From Arthrobacter sp. NIO-1057 (GTDB lineage: Bacteria > Actinomycetota > Actinomycetes > Actinomycetales > Micrococcaceae), in the NCBI RefSeq assembly GCF_900094805.1, contig NZ_FMAT01000001.1, forward strand, positions 248,001-312,000: DNA of 64,000 nucleotides, in the 5' to 3' direction. Position 1 is the first letter of the stretch, and each line of letters begins with the position of its first letter. This document shows positions 18,180-28,017 of the stretch, piece after piece. The translations under genes and the position numbers were made by a program. The notes under the pieces were generated by a model that made no database searches, was not told the DNA's origin, and saw only the letters and a program-made list of their open reading frames with translations.

Positions 18180-19466
18180 GTGAAAGATCCCATGTCTAGC
18201 GAGAACATCACCAGTTCCATCAAAGCAAGTGTTAAAGGTGTCTTGCGTAAGGTCGGCCGCCGGCCTGAGGCGAAGCGTCTTACCCGGGCGATGGGCTTTG
18301 TAAATCGGCCTGCAGGTGCCAACCTAGGCGTCTCCAACATTCCGGTACCTGGCTCTATCGCCGTGTACTTTGGCGATGGTGCCGACAAGATTTACCAAGT
18401 GTCTCAATGGTTGCCAGTTCTTGAAGAACTGCACCAGACCGAAGAAGTCTTGCTGGTATTCCGCACCATGAGTGCCTTCAACGCTGCAGGAAAGCTGACG
18501 GATCTTCCAAGAATCTTTGCGCGCCGTTTCACTGATCTCATGGATCTCTATGACGATAATGATCTGAAGTTGGTCATCTACGTGAATAACTCACGTAGCA
18601 ATTTCCAGTCTCTGGATCATCCACGTCTGGTGCATGTTCACGTTAACCACGGTGAAAGCGACAAGCTTTCCATGGTGTCCAACAAGGCCAAAGCCTACGA
18701 CAAGGTCTTTGTTGCTGGTCCGGCTGCGATCAAGCGTCACGAAGCCATGCTGATCGACTTTGACTTCAATAAGTTGGTTGTCACCGGACGCCCGCAACTT
18801 GATATTGATTTCAAGCTTGAACTTGAACCAAGCGACAAGTTTGATGTCATGTATGCGCCCACCTGGGAAGGCGAAAACGAGGATAACAACTACACCTCGT
18901 TGGATCGCTACGGTGTAGCAATCGTTGAAGCTTTGTTGGCCAATCCAAGCCTGAGGATTATCTACAAGCCGCACCCGAGAATTGAGACAAGTAAGACTTC
19001 TGGGGTCGCTCAAGCTCATCAGCAAATTAAAGATCTGTTGCAGGCGTCCATCGATGCCGGTGCCGGTCACGTCATTTCTGAACAGGGCAATATTCTGGCC
19101 ATGTTTGAGTCCACGGACGCGTTGATTACCGATGTGTCGAGCGTCGGATTGGATTACCTGTACTTGCAGCCAGGGAAGCCTTTGGTGATTTCCGATCGCC
19201 GTAATAACCGTGAGAACCTCTTGCGGGACGCGCCGATTGCTCAGGCCTGTCACGTGATTGACCGCAAGTCTGTTGATGACCTGCCAGCACTGTTCGAAGA
19301 TGCTCTCACCAATGATGAGCATAAGACTGAACGCCTAGAAATGCGCGAGTTCTACTTCGGCGAGTTAACCCGTGGAGAATCAACCAAGCGCTTCCAGCAG
19401 GTTGTCAAAGACCTGATTGCTCAACGCCAAAAGAACTTGGTGAATTTCCGAGGTTGGCATAGTTAG
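18180..19466 (+). CDS. CDP-glycerol glycerophosphotransferase-family protein
   Basis: 428 residues from GTG 18180; the ATG at 18192 (GAAAGA upstream) is an equally plausible start. TagB/TagF landmarks are present: NHGESDK (about residue 161), MYAPTWEG, IYKPHPR and LITDVSSVGLDYLYL, the His/Asp-Ser set that binds CDP-glycerol. It lacks the large extra domains of the 19676 protein. It sits 36 bases after tagD, so it probably uses that product to prime or extend a glycerol-phosphate chain at the membrane. Which step, priming or polymerisation, cannot be assigned. Confidence 0.85.
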   Translation: MKDPMSSENITSSIKASVKGVLRKVGRRPEAKRLTRAMGFVNRPAGANLGVSNIPVPGSIAVYFGDGADKIYQVSQWLPVLEELHQTEEVLLVFRTMSAFNAAGKLTDLPRIFARRFTDLMDLYDDNDLKLVIYVNNSRSNFQSLDHPRLVHVHVNHGESDKLSMVSNKAKAYDKVFVAGPAAIKRHEAMLIDFDFNKLVVTGRPQLDIDFKLELEPSDKFDVMYAPTWEGENEDNNYTSLDRYGVAIVEALLANPSLRIIYKPHPRIETSKTSGVAQAHQQIKDLLQASIDAGAGHVISEQGNILAMFESTDALITDVSSVGLDYLYLQPGKPLVISDRRNNRENLLRDAPIAQACHVIDRKSVDDLPALFEDALTNDEHKTERLEMREFYFGELTRGESTKRFQQVVKDLIAQRQKNLVNFRGWHS

Positions 19467-19484
19467 GCGTCAATAGTTTTTCAT

Positions 19485-19526
19485 ATGAGCACCACGAGCC
19501 TTCGTCATCTGGCTTGGGGTGCTCAT
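19485..19526 (+). terminator. Probable terminator after the tagD operon
   Basis: A 16-bp stem (19485-19500 with 19511-19526) with one mismatch and one wobble around a 10-base loop. The downstream T-tract is weak (TCTTCTGT). Confidence 0.6.
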
Positions 19527-19675
19527 TCTTCTGTATTAAGTTCTGCCCTTAACGATCCCAACACTCAGTCTCTTATTGGAGAAATTGGGCCGCTGCTAAG
19601 GCAGAATCGATAGTTATGCGGGCACATGTCATCATGTGCCCAAAAGTTTGATCTCGCTTGAAGGAAACAAAACTG

Positions 19676-22600
19676 GTGGATGATTTTCGTACACGCGTAG
19701 CCCTAGGCATTGGCCGTCGCATTGAACGGTTGGGCCGTTATCGGGTTGCAGCTCTGTATTACGAGCGCACCTTGGCCACAGGTCTTTCGCAGTCTGCAGA
19801 AATTCAATTCCGCTATGGTTTTAGCCTTTACAAGTGCAAACAGTATGCAAAGGCCATGTCACAAATCGAGGCGGCGGTAGCACGTCAGCCGCATCGTTTC
19901 GGATGGATCCAGACTCTAGCCCTGACCATGCAGCGTCTGAAAAAGTATGACCGTGCTCTTGAACTGTTTGAAGCCGCCAGCCAAGGTGACCCAACTAAAA
20001 TTGTCTGGCGCATCCGTTGGGCAAAATGTGCTCGTTTGGCGCGCAGGGGAGATGCCGCCTCAGCAGTACTCGACAAACTTGTAGCAGACTTCCCCGAGAC
20101 TCCAGAAGCGTCTGCTGCCATTGCAAACTTCTTGCTAGACAGCAGCCAACGCTGGCGCGAATTAGATATACGCCTGCAATACGAAAACCAACACACCCAG
20201 GACCCTAAGTGGTCATTCTTGACCGCTGAGGCCGCAGCCTACATGTCCCGCTTCGAGCTGGCGGAGCAGCATTATCGCAAGGCGCTGGAACTCGATGATC
20301 AACAGGTGAAATATTGGTACGGTCTTGGACGTAGTTTAGAGGAACAGGGCAAACACGAAGAAGCTGATTCAGCGTACTCTAATGCTGTACTGCGCTCGAC
20401 CGATACTTCGGTACAAAAAATTGGTATCGGTAAACTTCACGAACGTGAAGATGACTGGAACCGCGCCCTAGATGCTTATGAAGCGCAACTGGCTGACGTT
20501 GAAGAAGACGTTGATCTTTATCTGCTTAACTACCGTGCCGGTGAAGCAGCTTCGCGTCTTTTTGAATTCCGTCAGGCTGCCGAGTATTACCAGCATGCCG
20601 AAGAGCTCGCCGAAAGCATTGAGGACCGGGTTTTGGCCGGTTACGCGCAGGGACGCGTGCTCTCACGTGCAGGCGATTTCGAAGCTGCTTCTAAGAGCTT
20701 CTCGCGCTTTGTTGATGGGCTTTCCGAGCAGAAGCGCGTGGATGCGGCTGTCGCATTATTCCGCTACGCATACAGCCTGCACCAAACTGGCCAGTATGCC
20801 CAAGCCAGTGAACGCTACCTCCAAGCAGCTTCTGAATGGGGCTATCTTGGCGCATCCTTCAGAGGTTCTAAAGCCGCTGGCCCCCGCGCCAATGAGCACA
20901 GACAGCGTGCAGCTATTTGTGCTGCGCGGGGTGACTGGGCCGGAGCTGCTTCGGCGTATGCTGAGGCGATTTGGCATGCCTCATCAACTGAGCGACAGTG
21001 GCAGGCCCGGGCCGGTCAGGCTTACGCAAAGCTAGGCAATTTTGAGCAAGCCTGCCATTACTTTGAGGGCATGTTGCTATTCACTGAAATTTCCGTGGCT
21101 GGTCTAGGTAATGCGCTGAAGGGAGTGGGCCGCCGTCGTGGTGCTTTGGCTATCCACGCACGTGATGTTGAAGAGCTGGATGAGAATCTTGTGCTCTTTG
21201 AGTCCTCTCACGGCAAGAATGTTCACTGCCATCCGTTGGCAATCTATCAAGCGATGCGACAGGACCCGCGTTTTGCTCACTTCCGTTTTGCCTGGGTCTA
21301 TAACGAGTCTTCTGAGATTCCTGCTCAGCTGGCCAATGATGCGGACGTTGCAATCATCAAGCAGCATTCGGACAAATACATCAAGCTACTAGGGACAGCT
21401 AAGTACCTGGTCAACAACGCGACATTCCCTACATACTTTGCTCGTCGTGACGGCCAGAAGGTCCTCAACACTTGGCATGGCACACCGCTAAAGTTCATGG
21501 GCAAGCTCGTCAAGGATGGCGTGGCTGAACACCGCAATGTCCAACGTAACTTCCTGCAGACCACTCACATGATGGTGCCCAATACTCATACTCTCAAGAC
21601 ATTGAGCACGGATCATGATCTTGACGGCTTGTTCCCCGCTAAGGTCGCTTTGAGCGGATCTCCTCGCATTGACCAGATGGTGAATATGAGCCCGGAGCGT
21701 CGAGACGAGATTCTGAATGAGCTGGGTATTGATCCGCTGAACCACCAGAAAATTGTGCTGTTTGCGCCAACCTGGAGAGGACAGCTCAAGGACCGTTCAT
21801 ACGATGTGAACGGACTCGTGGAGGACCTAGCGACCTTGGCTCAGGGAGAGCACCACATGCTCTTCCGTGCCCATCGCTTCGCAGAACAGCTCATTGGTGA
21901 TGCTGAACTCGATGCCACAGTGGTGCCTTCTTCCATTGACACCAATGAATTACTCGCCGTTGTTGACGTACTGATCACCGACTACTCATCGATTTTCTAT
22001 GACTTCTTGCCAGCTAAGAAGCCGGTTATTTTCTATACCCCGGACTTTGAAGCCTATGAAGCAGAGCGTGGACTGTACTTTGAACGCTCCACCTGGCCAG
22101 GTGAAGTGCTCAACTCAATTGACGATGTTTCAGCAGAGCTCAAAGCAGCGCTTAGCGTTGCTGATAGACAGCTGCATAGTAACTTCGCCAAGAATCTTGA
22201 AGACTTTGCCCCAATGGAAGATGGCAAGGCAACCGAGCGCGTCATTGAATTCTTCTTCTTTGACGATGACTCGCATGTACTTGCACCCGTAGAGGATGAA
22301 CGCAAGAAACTGTTGTTCTACCAGGGCCCGTTCAAGCCCAACGGCATCGCGACAGCCTTTACGAACCTCATCGGTTCGTTGGATCCTTTGAAGTATCACG
22401 TGTCCGTAGCTGTTGATATGGGTGCGGTGGCCAGTAATGCCGATTCCTTAGAGATCCTGAATTCTCTGCCAGAACATGTAAAAATCCTGCCACGTGCCGG
22501 AGCTACCATCATGTCTGCCGAAGAACGTTGGGTATCCGACGGATATCACGCTCACCGTGGTTTCGATTCACCGGGTGCCGAACAAGTCCACTTGGGTACT

Positions 22601-23491
22601 ATGGCGCGCGAGATGCAGCGTTCCTTTGGGGATGCGCGCTTTGACGCCGCTATCGATTTTGAGGGTTACTCGCGATTCTGGGCTAGCTTGTTCGCATCGG
22701 CTCATACCAACGCTGAAAGAATCTACATTTACCTGCACAATGACATGGTTGGTGAATGGAAGCTTCGCTTTGGGACCATGCCAGGACTCTTTGCGACCTA
22801 CCGCCACTATGATCAGTTGGTCTCCGTGACGCAAAGCGTGGGGGAGAAGAACGTCAAGGAACTCTCCAGCCAGTTTGGTTTGGAAGAAGAAAAATTCACC
22901 GTATCTGAAAACCTCTTGGATCTTGAGAAGCCATTACTGTGGTCCACGTTGGAAGAACCAGTTCATACCTTCGAAGGCGACGGGTTGACCGTATTCGCCA
23001 ACATGGCACGACTGTCCCCAGAAAAGGGGCAGATGAAATTGTTGGAGGCTTTCGCTCAGGTACATGAACAGCACCCGCAAACTCGTTTGTTAATGATTGG
23101 CGATGGCCCACTGCGCACTGATCTTGAAACTGAAGTTGATGCTCGTGGTCTCACTGGCAAGGTGGTTATCACCGGCCTCTTGTCGAACCCATTCCCGACG
23201 CTGAAGACTGCTGATTGTTTCGTCTTTTCTTCAGACTATGAAGGTCAGGGATTGGCGATGGTTGAAGCGATGATGTTGGGCCTACCAGCTATTTCTACCG
23301 ATGTGGTGGGTTCACATAGTGTGCTTATCGATGGTTACGGATTACTGGTTGAAAACTCCGCTGCCGGCTTAGTCGATGGTATGAGCCAGTACCTGAACGG
23401 TTATCAAGCTGAGAAGAAATTCGACGCACAAGAATACCAAGACGGCGCACTTGCTCAGTTTGAACAGCTCGTTGACGGCGTAAAAGTCTAA
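19676..23491 (+). CDS. Giant TPR - CDP-glycerol glycerophosphotransferase (TagF) - GT4 glycosyltransferase fusion
   Basis: About 1271 residues from GTG 19676, chosen because AAGGAA lies about 9 bases upstream; a TTG at 19658 is the alternative. Three parts are visible. Residues 1 to about 470 are helical repeats of TPR type (for example YYERTLATG, HYRKALELDDQQVKYWYGLG). From about 515 to 860 is a TagF-type domain with LNTWHGTPLKFMGK, LFAPTWRG, FRAHRF and LITDYSSIFYDFLPAKKP. From about 875 to the end is a GT-B retaining glycosyltransferase (family 4) with PFKPNGIATAFTNL, ANMARLSPEKGQMKLLEAF and the donor-site SDYEGQGLAMVEAMMLG. It may couple glycerol-phosphate polymerisation to glycosylation, with TPRs as scaffold; that coupling is inference. 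Confidence 0.88.
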   Translation: MDDFRTRVALGIGRRIERLGRYRVAALYYERTLATGLSQSAEIQFRYGFSLYKCKQYAKAMSQIEAAVARQPHRFGWIQTLALTMQRLKKYDRALELFEAASQGDPTKIVWRIRWAKCARLARRGDAASAVLDKLVADFPETPEASAAIANFLLDSSQRWRELDIRLQYENQHTQDPKWSFLTAEAAAYMSRFELAEQHYRKALELDDQQVKYWYGLGRSLEEQGKHEEADSAYSNAVLRSTDTSVQKIGIGKLHEREDDWNRALDAYEAQLADVEEDVDLYLLNYRAGEAASRLFEFRQAAEYYQHAEELAESIEDRVLAGYAQGRVLSRAGDFEAASKSFSRFVDGLSEQKRVDAAVALFRYAYSLHQTGQYAQASERYLQAASEWGYLGASFRGSKAAGPRANEHRQRAAICAARGDWAGAASAYAEAIWHASSTERQWQARAGQAYAKLGNFEQACHYFEGMLLFTEISVAGLGNALKGVGRRRGALAIHARDVEELDENLVLFESSHGKNVHCHPLAIYQAMRQDPRFAHFRFAWVYNESSEIPAQLANDADVAIIKQHSDKYIKLLGTAKYLVNNATFPTYFARRDGQKVLNTWHGTPLKFMGKLVKDGVAEHRNVQRNFLQTTHMMVPNTHTLKTLSTDHDLDGLFPAKVALSGSPRIDQMVNMSPERRDEILNELGIDPLNHQKIVLFAPTWRGQLKDRSYDVNGLVEDLATLAQGEHHMLFRAHRFAEQLIGDAELDATVVPSSIDTNELLAVVDVLITDYSSIFYDFLPAKKPVIFYTPDFEAYEAERGLYFERSTWPGEVLNSIDDVSAELKAALSVADRQLHSNFAKNLEDFAPMEDGKATERVIEFFFFDDDSHVLAPVEDERKKLLFYQGPFKPNGIATAFTNLIGSLDPLKYHVSVAVDMGAVASNADSLEILNSLPEHVKILPRAGATIMSAEERWVSDGYHAHRGFDSPGAEQVHLGTMAREMQRSFGDARFDAAIDFEGYSRFWASLFASAHTNAERIYIYLHNDMVGEWKLRFGTMPGLFATYRHYDQLVSVTQSVGEKNVKELSSQFGLEEEKFTVSENLLDLEKPLLWSTLEEPVHTFEGDGLTVFANMARLSPEKGQMKLLEAFAQVHEQHPQTRLLMIGDGPLRTDLETEVDARGLTGKVVITGLLSNPFPTLKTADCFVFSSDYEGQGLAMVEAMMLGLPAISTDVVGSHSVLIDGYGLLVENSAAGLVDGMSQYLNGYQAEKKFDAQEYQDGALAQFEQLVDGVKV

Positions 23492-23517
23492 GCACAGCTA
23501 AAACGCAGAGTACAAAG

Positions 23518-23563
23518 TAAGAAGTGGCGTGTTCTAACGATTGTTAGAACACGCCACTTCTTA
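23518..23563. terminator. Bidirectional terminator between convergent glycopolymer genes
   Basis: A perfect 21-bp inverted repeat (23518-23538 with 23543-23563) with a 4-base GATT loop and A/T-rich edges on both sides. Confidence 0.88.
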
Positions 23564-23581
23564 AATTTCTCGTAGCTGCTT

Positions 23582-24790
23582 CTAGCCTTCGGCCCGAGCT
23601 TCAACCAAGGCTAGTGATTCTGAAACAAAACGTTCCATACTGGCTCCTGGTGAGACATCTCCGAAGTAGTACTCAACGACTTCACGCAGACGCGCGTCTT
23701 CCTCGGATAACGCCGAACGAACGAGGGTGCAAATGTCTTCAGATGCCTCCGAATTCAATCCTGGGACTTTGGACAGGGCAGGGGAATCCGTGACCGTAGC
23801 TTCTTTTGAGACTGGGGTAGTGACGAACATTGGTTTACCGGTAGCCATGAAGTCATAAGTCACTGCCGAAATGTCTGTAATGCAAAGATCAGAGGCAGAC
23901 CATTGCCATCCCCAGTGTGCGGTGTCATCAAAAAGTAAGCGGGCTGCTGAAGTTGCGTTTGCCGCTGCCAACTTCTCACGGATGCGTTCAACGGCTTGAC
24001 CGTAGGCGGCTGAATTCACGCCTGAACGTGGATGCGGGCGGAAAATTACGTTGAAGCCACCGTCCTTGATCAGCGCCTCAACCAGCTTTTCACCATGCGA
24101 GACTACCGAACCATATTGCATGGAAGGGCGGTCACCTTCCCATGTTGGCGCGTAGAGCACCGTCGGAAGAGACGTATTCAGCGAGTACGGGGCAAGGTAA
24201 GAAGCATCAATCTGCGGCCGGCCGATAAGGCGAGTACGGGACTGCGCATCAAAGTTGCGCAGGTGCAGGTCCAGCCGATCACGGGCGGCCTGACCCGCAG
24301 AGAATACGTAGTCGTAGGCTTTGAGCTGGTTGGACCACATGTAGGCCTTTTCGCTTTCGCCATGGCTGATAAATACGTGATCCGGGCTGTTGAAACGCAT
24401 CATCTGGAAGTTACGGATGTTTTGGTTCACATAAAACACCAGACGCAAGTCCTGGGTGTTGACGAGTTTTTCAACGTCTTCAATGGTCGGTGCATAGTGA
24501 ATGGGTAGCGGGCACTCTTCACGCAGTTCCAAAGCGGAGTCTGGACGACGGGTAATAACGACAACTGGAACGTGCTGCGCCAAGTGTTTGAGCGGTTCGT
24601 ACCACTGGCGAATCTGGTACGCGTTGACCATTTCGTCGGCAAAATACAAGGCGACCTTGTAGCGGTTTTCACCGGTGGGCAGCTGGTAGAGCTCACTAGC
24701 ATGGCGTTGAATGAATTTGCGCTGTTGCCGGGCCGTCAAGCGTTGTCGGACGTAGGAAGCCGCGCTATTCAGATTTTTCAACACCGTCAT
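23582..24790 (-). CDS. CDP-glycerol glycerophosphotransferase-family protein, opposite strand
   Basis: 402 residues from the ATG at 24790, chosen because GGAGG lies 7 bases upstream; an open frame continues to 24955 but lacks support. Family landmarks: SHGESEKAYMWSNQ, LYAPTWEGDRPS, FRPHPRSG and CITDISAVTYDFMATGKP. It is the same type as the 18180 protein and clearly paralogous. It ends the glycopolymer region and converges with the TPR-TagF-GT4 gene on a shared terminator. Probably a second glycerol-phosphate (or related polyol-phosphate) transferase; acceptor unknown. Confidence 0.85.
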   Translation of the reverse strand: MTVLKNLNSAASYVRQRLTARQQRKFIQRHASELYQLPTGENRYKVALYFADEMVNAYQIRQWYEPLKHLAQHVPVVVITRRPDSALELREECPLPIHYAPTIEDVEKLVNTQDLRLVFYVNQNIRNFQMMRFNSPDHVFISHGESEKAYMWSNQLKAYDYVFSAGQAARDRLDLHLRNFDAQSRTRLIGRPQIDASYLAPYSLNTSLPTVLYAPTWEGDRPSMQYGSVVSHGEKLVEALIKDGGFNVIFRPHPRSGVNSAAYGQAVERIREKLAAANATSAARLLFDDTAHWGWQWSASDLCITDISAVTYDFMATGKPMFVTTPVSKEATVTDSPALSKVPGLNSEASEDICTLVRSALSEEDARLREVVEYYFGDVSPGASMERFVSESLALVEARAEG

Positions 24791-25012
24791 TTGGGATCCT
24801 CCACCATACATACACGTCAAATGTCCCTCACAATCATAGATGCCCGGATTAGGCTGACGCGGTTGCCATGCCTGATACTCGAACCGGTACCTGAGGTCAT
24901 TAGTCGTCTTTTCGCCCTCCGGTGCGCTACGCTGTGGTGAGTGCAACACCGTCATCAGGGGTCGATAGCTGGTTTCAGTTTGGGATCTTGGGCAACGGCA
25001 AGCTAAGATAAA

Positions 25013-25636
25013 ATGTCGGACTATGTTTCTATAGGAGTCATCATTAGCGATAAGCGTTCTGATCGATCGTCACACGGCGAACTCGATCGCAACTCGCCTC
25101 TGGTTTTTTCAACCAGGGAGCTCGGCCGTTCGCCTGGCTCAATGAAAACTCTCAATGAGCAGGTTTCGGCTCCCGCAGATGTGGGAAATGCACTCATCGG
25201 CATTCGTGGAGGATCTGAGCTTGACTTAGATCTTCGCTTTGAAGCCGTGCATGAAGGAATTTTGGTATCGGGTACCGCTACAGCGCAAATTGCTGGGGAA
25301 TGTGGACGATGCTTGGATCCTATCGAGTACGACTACAAGGCTGATATTCAAGAGCTCTTCTACTACGAAGAGAGCGAAGAATTCGAAGACGATGATGATG
25401 TGGATCAGTATTGGGTAGTCGGTGACTTGATTGACATCGATCCGGTACTACGGAGCGCAGTGGTTACCGCCCTGCCGTTCCAGCCGGTTTGCAAGGAAGA
25501 TTGCTTGGGGCTCTGCAATGAATGCGGAATCAACCTCAACGATGAACCCGAGCATCACCATGAGGTACTTGATCCACGTTGGGCGGCGCTAGCGCAGCTG
25601 TCCGACAATGTCACTGAAGATAGTGACGAAAACTAA
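25013..25636 (+). CDS. YceD/DUF177 family protein, upstream of rpmF
   Basis: 207 residues from ATG 25013. The DUF177 core begins at SPLVFSTRELGRSPGSM; CGRCLDPIEY and the Cys cluster CKEDCLGLCNECG suggest a metal site, and the middle is very acidic. In bacteria the gene (yceD) is almost always directly before rpmF and is linked to 23S rRNA/ribosome biogenesis; the exact reaction is unresolved. The start is uncertain: a -10-like TAAGAT ends only 3 bases before the ATG, while an AGGAG site at 25033-25037 stands 5 bases before an in-frame ATT at 25043, just ahead of the conserved core. Confidence 0.85.
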   Translation: MSDYVSIGVIISDKRSDRSSHGELDRNSPLVFSTRELGRSPGSMKTLNEQVSAPADVGNALIGIRGGSELDLDLRFEAVHEGILVSGTATAQIAGECGRCLDPIEYDYKADIQELFYYEESEEFEDDDDVDQYWVVGDLIDIDPVLRSAVVTALPFQPVCKEDCLGLCNECGINLNDEPEHHHEVLDPRWAALAQLSDNVTEDSDEN

Positions 25637-25666
25637 AACGTTAGACTAGAGAGAAGAGAAGTAGTC

Positions 25667-25870
25667 GTGGCTGTTCCAAAGCGGAAGATGTCCCGTGCGA
25701 ATACTCGTGCCCGCCGTTCTCAGTGGAAGGCCACCGCGCCGAACCTGGTGAAGACCGTTGAAAACGGTCGCGTAACTTACAGCCTGCCACACCAGGCTAA
25801 GGTTGTCACCGACTCGGCCGGTACCGAACTGTTCCTTGAGTACAAGGGTCGCAAGGTCGCTGACGTCTAA
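25667..25870 (+). CDS. rpmF: 50S ribosomal protein L32
   Basis: 67 residues from GTG 25667. The N-terminus [20 protein letters not shown] is diagnostic of bacterial L32. The Cys zinc ribbon of some L32 proteins is absent, so this is the Cys-less (C-) form. A GAGAAGAGAAG purine stretch precedes the start. It lies between yceD and rnc with three bases before rnc, the classical cluster. Confidence 0.95.
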   Translation: MAVPKRKMSRANTRARRSQWKATAPNLVKTVENGRVTYSLPHQAKVVTDSAGTELFLEYKGRKVADV

Positions 25871-25873
25871 GAC

Positions 25874-26572
25874 ATGTCTTCTAAAGAAGAACTTATGAAG
25901 CGTCTCGGAATCGATATCGATTCCGAGACGTTTCGTCTTGCATTCACCCATCGCTCGTATTCATACGAGAACGGTGGCATTCCAACGAACGAACGCCTTG
26001 AATTCCTAGGCGACTCGATCCTTGGCTTCTGCGTGGCAGAATACCTTTACGCTAAATTCCCGGATCTGCCCGAAGGCGATCTCGCCAAACGCCGTGCTGC
26101 CATTGTCAGCACGCGTGCGCTGGCCATGATTGCCCGAGATCTAGAAGTTGGAGAACATCTTCTCCTCGGACGCGGCGAGGCCCAGTCCAATGGTGCCGAT
26201 AAGTCATCCATTCTGGCTGACACCATGGAATCAATTCTCGGTGCCACTTACCTAGTGCAGGGAATGGACGCAGCTCGTGCATTCGTCCTACGCTTTGTCA
26301 CACCTTTACTTGAAGATCCTCGCCTGCTCGGTGCTACCACCGACTGGAAGACCGTCATTCAAGAAGTCGTCGCCTCCCGTAAGCTAGGCGAACTTCGCTA
26401 CCAGGTCACCGGTTCCGGACCGGATCACGCCCGTACATACCTCGCCGTGCTACATATCGGTGATAAGGGGTACGGCGAAGGCCACGGGCCATCGAAAAAA
26501 GAAGCTGAACAGGAAGCAGCCCATCAAACATGGTTGCAGCTTAATCCTGGCGAGCAGATCCCAAAGAGCTAA
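25874..26572 (+). CDS. rnc: Ribonuclease III
   Basis: 232 residues. The catalytic signature [14 protein letters not shown] is at about 39-52, a second acidic site [12 protein letters not shown] near 116, and a C-terminal double-stranded RNA-binding domain ends in [16 protein letters not shown]. It processes rRNA precursors and structured mRNAs in the cytoplasm. Starts three bases after rpmF; mutM follows after 11 bases. Confidence 0.96.
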   Translation: MSSKEELMKRLGIDIDSETFRLAFTHRSYSYENGGIPTNERLEFLGDSILGFCVAEYLYAKFPDLPEGDLAKRRAAIVSTRALAMIARDLEVGEHLLLGRGEAQSNGADKSSILADTMESILGATYLVQGMDAARAFVLRFVTPLLEDPRLLGATTDWKTVIQEVVASRKLGELRYQVTGSGPDHARTYLAVLHIGDKGYGEGHGPSKKEAEQEAAHQTWLQLNPGEQIPKS

Positions 26573-26583
26573 GCACCACGCAG

Positions 26584-27507
26584 ATGCCTGAACTGCCAGA
26601 AGTCGAAGTAGTCCGTCGGGGATTGGAAAAATGGGTCCGCACCCGGACGATCGAATCCGTTCAAGTGCTGGATCCACGTTCGGTGCGACGGCACCTTGAC
26701 GGTCCACAAGACTTTGAACAAACGCTCACTGGTTGCACCATTTCGTTGGCAGTTCGTCGTGGCAAATTTCTCTGGCTCGGTCTGGATGGCCTAGAAGTTC
26801 CAGCCGTTCTCGTGGCGCACCTAGGCATGAGCGGTCAGCTGCTGGTAGAAGAACCGGAAGCTGAAGATGAAAAGCATCTCAAAGTCAGGCTATCTCTAGC
26901 GCAGCATCTAGATTATCCGGGTGAACTCAGATTTGTTGACCAACGGATTTTCGGTGGCATGTTCATTTCTCCACTGGTAGCAACACCGGACGGGTTACCT
27001 GCCGGTGAAGGAACAAACGACCTGGCCATTCCTAAGGCCGCCGCACATATTGCCAGAGATGTCTTAGATCCACATCGAAGCGCCGAGGAACTGTACCTTG
27101 CTTTACGCAAACGGAGTACTCAGCTTAAACGAGCCATCTTGGACCAGAGCGTAATCTCCGGAATAGGCAACATCTACGCCGATGAAGCCCTATGGCAAGC
27201 AAAACTCTCCGGCTTGCGTAAGACAGCCACGATTCGACGTCCCGAAGTACAACGACTTAACGAAGCACTCATCGATGTGATGACCCGTGCCTTGGCTGCC
27301 GGCGGCACAAGCTTTGATTCCTTATACGTAAACGTCAATGGAGCCAGTGGCTATTTCGCGCGCTCACTGAATGCCTATGGTCGTGAAGGCAAAGAGTGCC
27401 TGCGTTGTGCTCAGGACGGCCGGGTATCACTGATTCGGCGCGACGCGTTTATGGGACGCTCATCTTATACCTGCCCCGTTTGTCAGCCGTTGCAGAAGAG
27501 AACGTAA
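26584..27507 (+). CDS. mutM: Formamidopyrimidine-DNA glycosylase
   Basis: 307 residues. The N-terminal [17 protein letters not shown] contains the catalytic Pro and Glu; the H2TH region [16 protein letters not shown] and a C-terminal zinc finger (CLRC, then CPVC about 22 residues later) are complete. It excises 8-oxoguanine and ring-opened purines. Last gene of the yceD-rpmF-rnc-mutM operon. In many actinobacteria smc follows closely; here about 6 kb of IS debris and two other genes separate them. Confidence 0.95.
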   Translation: MPELPEVEVVRRGLEKWVRTRTIESVQVLDPRSVRRHLDGPQDFEQTLTGCTISLAVRRGKFLWLGLDGLEVPAVLVAHLGMSGQLLVEEPEAEDEKHLKVRLSLAQHLDYPGELRFVDQRIFGGMFISPLVATPDGLPAGEGTNDLAIPKAAAHIARDVLDPHRSAEELYLALRKRSTQLKRAILDQSVISGIGNIYADEALWQAKLSGLRKTATIRRPEVQRLNEALIDVMTRALAAGGTSFDSLYVNVNGASGYFARSLNAYGREGKECLRCAQDGRVSLIRRDAFMGRSSYTCPVCQPLQKRT

Positions 27508-27599
27508 GCGGACGGACTGCGTAGAGTACTTGTCACATTGGGCGATTGGCAGTTAATTCCCTATTACCCAATCAGTCCTGCATGCGGTAAGTGGGTGCC

Positions 27600-27947
27600 T
27601 ATAGTCTGGCCACCTGATGGATTCCTAATACCATCTGTCATACTATTTCGTCGTATTTGGCATTTGAACCGGGCTATTTCAGCTTGTTCTCCACGAAGGT
27701 TACTCTTGAGTTGATGCGAAGGTTGATCGGTGCCTGTGACTGTGTTGCCGTCGCGGAGTTTGCGACTTTCAGCAATTTGCGAGGAGCAGATCGCGTTGGT
27801 GCGTAAGCAATTGCCGTATTGCTCCTGTTGGATGGCTTGCTCGTAACCGTTAAGGTAAGCGAGTATCTGTGCGGGAGCGATGGTTCGGGGTTTTGGTCGG
27901 CCCGGGTGCAGAATAGCGTTTGAAGGTACTTCTGTTCTTACAAGCGG
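27600..27947 (-). pseudogene. Remnant of an IS3-type transposase OrfA (HTH protein), truncated
   Basis: On the minus strand a frame without stops runs from 27947 to about 27600. Its translation includes AQILAYLNGYEQAIQQEQYG, CSSQIAESRKLRDGN and RGEQAEIARFKCQIRR, matching the helix-turn-helix plus coiled-coil OrfA of actinobacterial IS3-family elements (usual form: LAYLxGYExA, YSSQIxEWRKLRD, EQAEIARLRRQL). There is no start codon and the upstream part is cut at the left inverted repeat of the IS481-like element. No OrfB partner remains. Confidence 0.55.
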
Positions 27948-28017
27948 TGTGAAATCTCGTTACTTCGTGGGCACTGAAACTCATCTCTTCGTGGACAGTG
28001 AATCTCAAGACTTTGTA
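27946..28017 (+). repeat. Left terminal inverted repeat of the IS481-like element
   Basis: 72 bases that match the reverse complement of 29613-29684 with about six differences by eye. It contains two copies of a TTCGTGGRCA motif. Confidence 0.85.
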
